A DNA stretch of 64,000 nt from an uncultured Pseudomonadales bacterium (GTDB lineage Bacteria; Pseudomonadota; Gammaproteobacteria; Pseudomonadales; Balneatricaceae), in NCBI GenBank assembly GCA_937773555.1, contig CALJVT010000002.1:742501-806500 (forward strand), written 5' to 3'. Numbering within the stretch: the stretch's first letter is position 1; every line of letters starts with the position of its first letter. Under the pieces are notes generated by a model. The model saw only the letters and a program-made list of their open reading frames with translations, was not told the DNA's origin and made no database searches. The position numbers were made by a program, and so were the translations under genes. Positions 57,639-64,000 of this stretch are shown here, piece after piece.

Positions 57639-59201
57639 ATGGTTAATCGAGATTTATCCATTATTATTCCCGCCAAAGCCAGTGGTGGGTTTATTCTGCA
57701 CAAGGTAGAAGTGTTGCTAGACTATTTGCAGCAGCACTGGAACGCTAAGTTTGAAGTAGTGGTGTGTGTTAATGGTGAACTAACTGAGGTTCAGAAATCC
57801 CACGCTACGTTAACAGCGCAGTTTGCTGATGACCCCCGCGTTGTATTACATCAACACTTGTCGCCAGCAGGCAAGGGGGCAGCTCTCCAATCAGCTTTTC
57901 TAAAAACGCAGTACAACTTGATTAGCTTTATTGATGCAGACCTTCCGTTTGATTTAGCTTTTTTAAAACAAGCTGAAGAAGCTATTAAAAGTGGCTCTAG
58001 CTTAGCAGTAGGAAACCGCCGCTTGGTGAAAAGTAGGGTCCACTTGCCCACTGCATTGTTACCCTCGTTATTTAAACGGCATATGTTTGGCTTACTCTAT
58101 AACAGAGCAGTGAGGCTGCTATTTGGTATTCAACAGTCTGACACACAGTGTGGCATAAAACTCATGACGAGAGATTTTGCCACCACTCTTTTTTGTCACC
58201 TAACCTGCCATGGCTTCTCGTACGATGTGGAAATGTTTCTATTGGCACAAGGCCATGGTGACAAGGTGACTTCTATTCCAGTCACGTTGATTCACGACCA
58301 TGGCCAATCTACCCTGAGTCTGGGTAGTGAACTGATTCGCTCCACTAGGTCCTTAATACATCTCAAATACAAAAAAATTCGTGGTGAATACCTACCACGA
58401 TTAGCGCTGAGTAAAACCCAGAATGAATTGCTACAAATCACCTCTGACGACTGGGGTATTTCTCCTGCGGTTAACGAAGGTATGCTTAAGCTGGCGCAGT
58501 TAGGGGTTATTAAACGTGTTTCAATTATGGCCAATAGCTTGCATAAAAAATATTTGCTTGATGAGTTAAAAGCCGTTCCTGGCATTCAGCTAGGCTTGCA
58601 CTTTAACTTGACTAATGGCGTGCTTTTAGGTCAAAAATCTGGATGTCATCAGGGTGATGGCCTTGCAAAAACGCCACCCTTGATGCATTTAATTAAACAA
58701 AGTTGGTTTGGCTGCCGTACTTTATCAGGAGCATTGCTGAAAGATATAGAGCAAGAGTTCACTCTGCAAGTAAAGGGGTTGCAAGAACACGGTGTGGTAT
58801 TAAGTTATTTCGATTCACACCACCATGTCCATTTGTTGCCGGGGGTTATTGAGTGTATTGCGCCTCACGCAAAAATGTTAGGTCTAGGCCACACTAGGCT
58901 GGTACTGGACTGGGGTTTATTCGGTAAACCCCAATTTTTACTGTGTTGGTTTTCTCTTACCGCAAAGCGTGCTGCAGATCGCACCGGTTTATCTTACCTG
59001 CCGTTTAAATACCCTGGCCGTAAGCAGTTTGTCTTACGCAATCAATGGCAAGGTCAGTTAGATAAGGTCACTGAGCCTACAGAAATCATTTGTCACCCAG
59101 CAACCCACGGCGACTTGCAGCTATTGCCAGAAGAATACTCTGACCATTATGATGGTGCACGGGTTGACGAATTTTGGGCCTTGTATAATTTAAGTCGCTA
59201 A
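57639..59201 (+). CDS. GT2 glycosyltransferase fused to YdjC/ChbG-type deacetylase
   Basis: Residues 1-245 are a polyprenyl-phosphate-type GT2 enzyme: LSIIIPAKASG, the metal-binding DAD at 99-101 (FIDADLPFD) and DTQCGIKLM. Residues from about 264 to 515 are a YdjC-family carbohydrate deacetylase: ITSDDWGISPAVNEG (D270/D271), GLHFNLTNG, SYFDSHHHVH (392-398) and EIICHPATHGD. One uninterrupted frame of 520 aa. By analogy with Francisella FlmF2 and NaxD it might make and deacetylate an undecaprenyl-phosphate amino sugar; that is inference. Follows betA by about 100 bases. Confidence 0.85.
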   Translation: MVNRDLSIIIPAKASGGFILHKVEVLLDYLQQHWNAKFEVVVCVNGELTEVQKSHATLTAQFADDPRVVLHQHLSPAGKGAALQSAFLKTQYNLISFIDADLPFDLAFLKQAEEAIKSGSSLAVGNRRLVKSRVHLPTALLPSLFKRHMFGLLYNRAVRLLFGIQQSDTQCGIKLMTRDFATTLFCHLTCHGFSYDVEMFLLAQGHGDKVTSIPVTLIHDHGQSTLSLGSELIRSTRSLIHLKYKKIRGEYLPRLALSKTQNELLQITSDDWGISPAVNEGMLKLAQLGVIKRVSIMANSLHKKYLLDELKAVPGIQLGLHFNLTNGVLLGQKSGCHQGDGLAKTPPLMHLIKQSWFGCRTLSGALLKDIEQEFTLQVKGLQEHGVVLSYFDSHHHVHLLPGVIECIAPHAKMLGLGHTRLVLDWGLFGKPQFLLCWFSLTAKRAADRTGLSYLPFKYPGRKQFVLRNQWQGQLDKVTEPTEIICHPATHGDLQLLPEEYSDHYDGARVDEFWALYNLSR

Positions 59202-59235
59202 CTGGAACATTGACCTTTAGCAACATTTTGGATGA

Positions 59236-60342
59236 ATGCTAATGTATGAGGTGCTTATTGTCGGTGCTGGAATAAGTGGTATGCGCTTGGCCCAGCTGCT
59301 GCAACAGCGAGGCACTCACTATTGCTTAATTGATGCACGGTTCAGGCTGGGAGGCCGTATTGTGTCCCAATCAATGGCCGAAGGGGTTCAGCCCGAATCT
59401 GGTCATCATCGCTATGATCTAGGGCCTTCATGGGTGTGGCCAAACCAACCGAGAATAAACCAGCTTGCTAGGCAGCTTGGTATCAAGCTTTACCCCCAGT
59501 ATGACCAAGGCACTCTAGTGTACCAGGATCAATTTGGATCCATCGATACAACCATTAATGCTGCACCGATGTCTGGGTCCTTGAGAGTTCAGGGAGGCCA
59601 ACAAAGCATTATAGATCGCCTGTCCACTAAGTTAGAGGCTGAACGAGTTTGGTTAAACCATACAGTGCGCAGCATTACTCAAGCTGAGGCAGGGGTGAGT
59701 GTCAAGTGCGCAACCTCTTGTGGTACTAAAACCATACTCGCTCAGCGAATTGTGCTGGCAGTGCCACCTCGGTTAGTTGCCAAGTCTATTAGCTTCTTCC
59801 CAAAGTTGAAGCCTGAACAAACTCAAGTGATGGGTGATATCCCTACATGGATGGCAGGTCAAAGTAAGTTTACAGCAGTCTACTCCAAGCCGTTTTGGCG
59901 TGACCATGGGTTGTCTGGAGACGGTGTGAGTCGTATTGGCCCATTATCAGAAATTCACGACGCCTCCCCTGAAAATGAATCTAGAGGAGCCCTTTTTGGT
60001 TTTTTTGGCTGGCCGGTGCAACAAAGACAAGTACCTGAAAAGGAGTTAATAGAACAAGCGATCACCCAGTTAAGGCAAATGTTTGGTCCCGAAGCTGCTC
60101 ACCCCCTGCAGGTTTCATTGCAAGACTGGGCTGCTGACCCACTGACAGCGACAGCGGCTGATGTTGAGCAAAAAGTGCAGCCCCAGTGTGGTTCGTTAAC
60201 AGAGCTGGACCACTTATGGCAAGGCCGCATTATGTTCTCATCTGCTGAAACAGCAAAGGGATTTAGTGGCTTAGTTGAAGGGGCGTTAGAAGCAGCAGAA
60301 AAAGTGTTTAATGACCTGATAGTATATGGTGTTAATCATTAA
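59236..60342 (+). CDS. flavin monoamine oxidase-type protein
   Basis: 368 aa amine-oxidase fold. EVLIVGAGISGMRLAQLLQQRG is the FAD-binding start, then GGRIVSQ and the closing segment IMFSSAETAKGFSGLVEGALEAAEKV that caps the flavin. Two in-frame ATGs (59236 and 59242) compete. The substrate is unknown. It sits at the end of the betB-betA-fusion series and its stop overlaps that of betI by 4 bases. Confidence 0.82.
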   Translation: MLMYEVLIVGAGISGMRLAQLLQQRGTHYCLIDARFRLGGRIVSQSMAEGVQPESGHHRYDLGPSWVWPNQPRINQLARQLGIKLYPQYDQGTLVYQDQFGSIDTTINAAPMSGSLRVQGGQQSIIDRLSTKLEAERVWLNHTVRSITQAEAGVSVKCATSCGTKTILAQRIVLAVPPRLVAKSISFFPKLKPEQTQVMGDIPTWMAGQSKFTAVYSKPFWRDHGLSGDGVSRIGPLSEIHDASPENESRGALFGFFGWPVQQRQVPEKELIEQAITQLRQMFGPEAAHPLQVSLQDWAADPLTATAADVEQKVQPQCGSLTELDHLWQGRIMFSSAETAKGFSGLVEGALEAAEKVFNDLIVYGVNH

Positions 60343-60929
60343 GACTCTGTCTTTAGGTACAACGACAAATAGTCTGTAATGACTTGGCGGGCTAAACTTG
60401 AGTCAATGCCTTGGGGATTAAGAGCACCTCGTAACCAAATCCCATCAATAAGTGCAGCTATGCTTGTTGCCACCATTTGCGCCTGCTGATGAGGCATGCA
60501 GCGCTTTAACTCAAACCTTAAGTAAGACAGTAGGCGTTTTTCATTCACTCGCTGTAAGCGGTTTAACGCAGGGTCATGCATAGCTTGAGCCCAAAAAGCT
60601 AGCCAAGTTTTTACCACCGCTTCATCTTGTTGGTGGGTGCTAAAATTTTCTCCTACAATGGCTTCTATACGCCCCACCATATCGTCTTTAGGTACGTTAG
60701 CTAGGCGCATGTTAATGCCGGTGGCAAGGTCTTTTAAAATACTTCGCATAGTGGCCTCTACAAGGCCGCTTTTGCCATCAAAATAATGATTAATAATGCT
60801 TGGGGAAATACTAGCTTGTTGACCAATTTTAGCCACCGAAGCATTAAGAAACCCTACTTGCTTAATAACTTCCATAGTGGCGCGTATCAGTTGAGGGCGC
60901 CTAATTTCTGGCATGCCTATTTTGGGCAT
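60339..60929 (-). CDS. betI: choline-responsive repressor BetI
   Basis: TetR-family regulator. It begins MPKIGMPEIRRPQLIRAT, as in E. coli BetI, with a helix-turn-helix about residues 25-48 (VAKIGQQASISPSIINHYF). The ligand domain carries AFWAQAMHDPAL and IDGIWLRGAL, both conserved in BetI. 196 aa. In E. coli the order is betI-betB-betA; here betI is separate, opposite in strand, and downstream of an SMR transporter. Confidence 0.93.
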   Translation of the reverse strand: MPKIGMPEIRRPQLIRATMEVIKQVGFLNASVAKIGQQASISPSIINHYFDGKSGLVEATMRSILKDLATGINMRLANVPKDDMVGRIEAIVGENFSTHQQDEAVVKTWLAFWAQAMHDPALNRLQRVNEKRLLSYLRFELKRCMPHQQAQMVATSIAALIDGIWLRGALNPQGIDSSLARQVITDYLSLYLKTES

Positions 60930-60953
60930 AAGGAAGTCCTATTACGGGTTAAT

Positions 60954-61286
60954 TTAGTGAGCAACGGCCCTAGAAAAAATTTGCATAATAATGACACCAG
61001 AAAGAATAAAACTGATGCCGATGATCGCTGGGGTATCAAGTCGCTCATTAAAGAACCAATGACCAATGACTGAAATAAGCACAATACCCATGCCTGACCA
61101 CACCGCATAGACCACGCCAATAGGGAGAACTTTTAGGGAAAAAGTTAATAGGTAAAACGACACCACAAAACAGACAGCAACCGCTAAAGAAGGAAAGAAC
61201 TTGGTAAACCCAGCAGACTGTTTGATGGCTGAAGTGCCTACCACCTCAAACACTACAGCTAAAAATAGTAAAAACCAACTTTTCAT
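60954..61286 (-). CDS. SMR-family transporter (EmrE/QacE-like)
   Basis: 110 aa with four membrane segments. The essential glutamate E14 is in FEVVGTSAIKQS, and WSGMGIVLISVIGHWFFNERL is the SMR signature. Homodimeric H+ antiporter for quaternary cations. E. coli EmrE also moves betaine and choline, which fits its position 24 bases upstream of betI on the same strand. No ribosome site stronger than AAGGA is seen. Confidence 0.9.
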   Translation of the reverse strand: MKSWFLLFLAVVFEVVGTSAIKQSAGFTKFFPSLAVAVCFVVSFYLLTFSLKVLPIGVVYAVWSGMGIVLISVIGHWFFNERLDTPAIIGISFILSGVIIMQIFSRAVAH

Positions 61287-61677
61287 TTAAGTTCCTTAAT
61301 TAGATCAACCGCCTAAGCGTAAACAATACCTTAATAACAGGAGTGTGGCGAGAAAATAAATGGGTCTTAAACGCTGCAGGTTAGCTTATGTGAGTGACTA
61401 TATGGGTAGATTAATTTTCTGGTATACAGACCCATTGGATACTTAAAAAAAGGAGGGAGGTACTATGCCTAAAAAGTGTTAACGAGTGTGCAACTCCATG
61501 CACAAGAATAGGGTTTAAATTACAACCCACATGGTTAGGCTTAAAATTGGATGCTTTAGGTCATTCCCGATGGCTATAATAAAGCTGACCAGAGTTTCCG
61601 TGTTATCTGGCCAAAGAGTAGTTTTATAATTCTGCCTTACTTCGATTAGTAATCTCTAGTGTGTTGAGGCCCATTCA
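61287..61677. other. 391-bp gap with a five-codon reading frame
   Basis: Contains the upstream region of the SMR gene (minus strand) and a plus-strand micro-ORF at 61465-61482. No obvious riboswitch fold of the guanidine or mini-ykkC type was seen in the SMR leader, though this was judged by eye. The stretch after the micro-ORF up to 61677 holds nothing else recognisable. Confidence 0.5.
61465..61482 (+). other. five-codon micro-ORF (MPKKC) with a strong Shine-Dalgarno
   Basis: ATG CCT AAA AAG TGT TAA is preceded by AGGAGGGAGG at 61451-61460, ideally spaced and among the strongest-looking ribosome sites in the window. If the AAAAAG run allowed a shift into the +1 frame the product would extend by 33 residues including two cysteines. 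It could be a leader peptide, a remnant, or chance. Confidence 0.35.
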
Positions 61678-62355
61678 TTAGACCTTTATTGGTGACCGCA
61701 TCCGGAATATATGCTTTTGCGCACTAGCATGACGTACCTTATCGATCACTTCTTTAGTCCCAAGCTGCTCCCGATCAATTGATATAAAGCCATCTGCGCG
61801 GAAAAGTTGAACACCCACAGAAAAACCTGAATTTATAAAGGCTTGAGCGATCTGGGAGAGTGTGTGATTGTGCATTGGCATTGGGCTATAGGCATTGATT
61901 CTAGCTTGCATCGATTCCAGTTCATCTCCAAGTTGGTATTCAGAATGAGTGACATAATAGACGCCACCAGGTTTTAACATAGTTTTGATAATCTTAGCGT
62001 GATTATTGAGGTCCTCAATCAAATAAATTACGGCATTACTAAATGCCACATCAAACTTATTTGTGTGATGTTCTGGTGTAGTTGTGACTTCATAGGAGAG
62101 GGGTAAATTACCTTTTCGAGATTCACCTACGGCAACTGACTGTTCGACTATATCTACACCCACGCCTGCTAAGAATGGCTTTCGAGCATAAAGAGCCCTT
62201 AGAAATCCACCCTGATTACAACCAAAATCCAACACAGTGAGACCGTTCAGAATAGGTTCCTCAATAAGATCGATCAAATGTTGCCAATGCCTTTGATGAC
62301 GAACTTCCATATCCTGGTCATCTTCAGACCACGTTTTAAAAATACTGTTGCTCAT
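61678..62355 (-). CDS. class I SAM-dependent methyltransferase
   Basis: 225 aa. Motif I is LDFGCNQGGFLRALY (about 42-56), then GVGVDIVEQS, FDVAFSNAVIYLIED and MLKPGGVYYVTHS. Acceptor unknown. It lies 85 bases downstream of the ABC ATPase gene on the same strand, suggesting a role tied to that importer, perhaps modifying a chelator or its ligand; this is inference. Confidence 0.82.
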   Translation of the reverse strand: MSNSIFKTWSEDDQDMEVRHQRHWQHLIDLIEEPILNGLTVLDFGCNQGGFLRALYARKPFLAGVGVDIVEQSVAVGESRKGNLPLSYEVTTTPEHHTNKFDVAFSNAVIYLIEDLNNHAKIIKTMLKPGGVYYVTHSEYQLGDELESMQARINAYSPMPMHNHTLSQIAQAFINSGFSVGVQLFRADGFISIDREQLGTKEVIDKVRHASAQKHIFRMRSPIKV

Positions 62356-62440
62356 TACTAAATTTACTCCAAAACTATTATTGTTTAGCCAATTCGGTGT
62401 GTGACTTCCTTGTCTGATTTAGCTAAACCTACCTGTATTA

Positions 62441-63244
62441 TTATGCGCTAACATAGTTACAACTTAATGCCACGCTAGATGTCAAATGTGCATCTACATA
62501 CAAGGCGCCACGGGTGGTTCGCTCAACTCCAGCAGAAACCCCGTAGGTTTCTCCAAGTTCTGGCATTTTTAGGATTAGCTCTGGCGTTCCATCAGCGATA
62601 ATGCGCCCATCATTTAATAAGATTAAACGATCGCAGAACTTAGCTGCCAAATTAAGATCATGAAGTGCTGCCATGACAATCGGTTTACGCCGCTTCGTCT
62701 CTATGTGAATCGCATTCATTATTGATAACTGATGATGCAAATCTAGGGCGCTAGTTGGCTCGTCTAACAAAATAACGGCAGGCGCACGAACTAGGGTTTG
62801 TGCTACCGCCACCATTTGCGCTTGCCCACCACTGAGGTCTGCGATCCCTCGGTTTGCTAAATGCGCTAGCTCCAGCGTATCTAGTACTTGAGACACTTGG
62901 TGCAAGTCTGCTTTACCTACTCGCCAACCTGTGGTTTGTTTTAATGCTAAAAGTACACTTTCAAACACAGTAAGTATGGCATTACAACCGACAGCCTGAG
63001 GCATATAGGCTACTAGCCGCGCCTGATTCCGCCTATGCAACTGAGTTAATTCGACACTGCCTAGGTCAATGCTTCCTGACAAGGGTTTGATTAGACCTGC
63101 AATAGACTTGAAAAGCGTTGATTTACCCGATGCGTTCGGGCCGATCAACCCCACTAGCTCACCACCCTCCAAGTTTGAAATTGATATATCCTTAAGCACT
63201 TTCTTACCAGGATATCCGGCATAGATATGGTTTATAGATAACAT
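62441..63244 (-). CDS. FecE/BtuD-type ABC transporter ATP-binding protein
   Basis: 267 aa: Walker A GPNASGKST (35-43), signature LSGGQAQMVAVA, Walker B VILLDEPTSALD, switch His in ALHDLNLAAKFCDR. This subfamily powers siderophore, heme or vitamin B12 import with FecCD-type permeases. Its start overlaps the permease stop by one base (TAATG), so translation is coupled. Confidence 0.92.
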   Translation of the reverse strand: MLSINHIYAGYPGKKVLKDISISNLEGGELVGLIGPNASGKSTLFKSIAGLIKPLSGSIDLGSVELTQLHRRNQARLVAYMPQAVGCNAILTVFESVLLALKQTTGWRVGKADLHQVSQVLDTLELAHLANRGIADLSGGQAQMVAVAQTLVRAPAVILLDEPTSALDLHHQLSIMNAIHIETKRRKPIVMAALHDLNLAAKFCDRLILLNDGRIIADGTPELILKMPELGETYGVSAGVERTTRGALYVDAHLTSSVALSCNYVSA

Positions 63245-64000
63245 TATGATAATTTCTCCCGACGCGTACTTAAAATAATGGAGACAAACACGGGCACACC
63301 AATTAGAGAGGTTATTATGCCAATGGGATAAATAATCCCCGGTGTAATTGATTTAGATATCAGTGAGGTGAGGGACAGCACAAGCGCGCCAATAATGGCA
63401 GCCAGAGGCACGAAGAAACGTTGATCTTCACCTACTAGTAAGCGGGCAATATGTGGCCCGACTAGCCCAACAAACCCGACCGTGCCCACAAATGATACAG
63501 CTGTTGCAGCTAACAACGAAATGCAAATTAGCATCTCGACTCTTAGTCGAGGCACGTCAACACCCATACTGTTTGCAGTCACTTCCCCCATTCTTAGGGC
63601 GGTCATGGGCCAGGTTCTCAGCAAACTAAACGGAATAGCTATGGCCAGAAGAATTCCGCCCAAAGCGATTTTATCCCAGCTTGCGCGACTCAAAGAGCCC
63701 ATCATCCAAAACACAATACGGGCAATCTGATCTTCAGATGCCATGTACTGCATTAGGGCAAGTAGGGCTGAAAAAGTGAAAAATATAGCTATACCAAAAA
63801 GAATCATGGTTTCAGAGCCCACACCTTTTAGGCGGGTTGCAAACAAAATAAACCCACAAGTCATAAGTGAAAATACAAACGCATTTGCAGTAACAAGCAA
63901 TCCCCCCACACCTGGGACAACGCTAAACCCAAGTACAATGGCCAAGGATGCACCAAAACTGGCAGCAGCAGAGACGCCAAGAGTAAATGGCTCTGCCAAC
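63244..64000 (-). CDS. FecCD-family ABC permease, N-terminus outside window
   Basis: The open frame runs to the window edge. The first visible residues AEPFTLGVSAAASFGASLAIVLG are the conserved segment near residue 80-100 of this family, so about a quarter is missing. About seven membrane segments follow; GTVGFVGLVGPHIARLLVG and the ITPGIIYPIGIITSLIGVPVFV end are diagnostic. The substrate-binding protein is probably further upstream, beyond the window. The cargo cannot be told (iron chelate, heme or cobalamin). Confidence 0.9.
   Translation of the reverse strand, partial: LAEPFTLGVSAAASFGASLAIVLGFSVVPGVGGLLVTANAFVFSLMTCGFILFATRLKGVGSETMILFGIAIFFTFSALLALMQYMASEDQIARIVFWMMGSLSRASWDKIALGGILLAIAIPFSLLRTWPMTALRMGEVTANSMGVDVPRLRVEMLICISLLAATAVSFVGTVGFVGLVGPHIARLLVGEDQRFFVPLAAIIGALVLSLTSLISKSITPGIIYPIGIITSLIGVPVFVSIILSTRREKLS

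Noticed and set aside
60954-61440. Guanidine riboswitch upstream of the SMR gene
   Set aside because: No pair of ACGR-loop hairpins or ykkC-like core was seen in the leader; neighbourhood with betI explains the gene better.

Overview
The window looks like chromosomal DNA from a marine or osmo-adapted gammaproteobacterium outside the Enterobacterales. Most of it is conserved housekeeping synteny. Genes 1.5-25 kb follow the order of the E. coli 94-minute region: serB, the EF-P modification genes epmB-efp-epmA, psd-rsgA, orn, queG, tsaE-amiB-mutL-miaA-hfq-hflX-hflKC, a DUF2065 gene, purA, rnr, rlmB. Genes 43.6-52.7 kb (rpsP-rimM-trmD-rplS-xerD-dsbC-hom-thrC-recJ), plus hisZ before purA and a DUF2232 gene between rpsR and rplI, match the Pseudomonas/Oceanospirillales arrangement. 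The exact family cannot be named from sequence alone.

Layout: 0-10.7 kb, translation-factor modification, phospholipid and nucleotide housekeeping on both strands. 10.8-25.5 kb, a long plus-strand block for tRNA modification, cell-wall amidase, mismatch repair, Hfq, HflXKC, purine synthesis and RNase R. 25.5-28.0 kb, minus-strand accessory genes (J-domain protein, MATE exporter, YtoQ). 28.05-30.92 kb, a decayed island bounded by two copies of a ~243-bp sequence; the right copy carries the rpsF promoter. It holds a broken tyrosine recombinase, a tiny DUF1289 protein, an unrecognised 150-aa protein and the end of a FecCD-type permease. 31.0-35.2 kb, rpsF-rpsR-DUF2232-rplI, dnaB and an unrecognised zinc-ribbon protein. 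35.2-43.4 kb, bioA, trmO, a PuuB-like oxidase and a two-gene glycosyltransferase unit, one of which carries alpha-helical repeats. 43.6-53.0 kb, the ribosomal/trmD operon and the xerD-to-recJ series. 53.1-61.3 kb, a choline-to-glycine-betaine locus: betB-betA, a glycosyltransferase/YdjC-deacetylase fusion, an amine oxidase, BetI and an SMR transporter, with a candidate BetI operator over the betB start site. 61.7-64.0 kb, a methyltransferase, an ABC ATPase and a truncated FecCD permease.

The points most worth a second look are the duplicated rpsF promoter around the 28-31 kb island, the GT2-YdjC fusion inside the bet locus, the helical-repeat/GT4 plus GT1 pair, and the genes too short for routine ORF calling (59-aa DUF1289, five-codon MPKKC reading frame). 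All assignments come from reading motifs and gene order; no database search was run.
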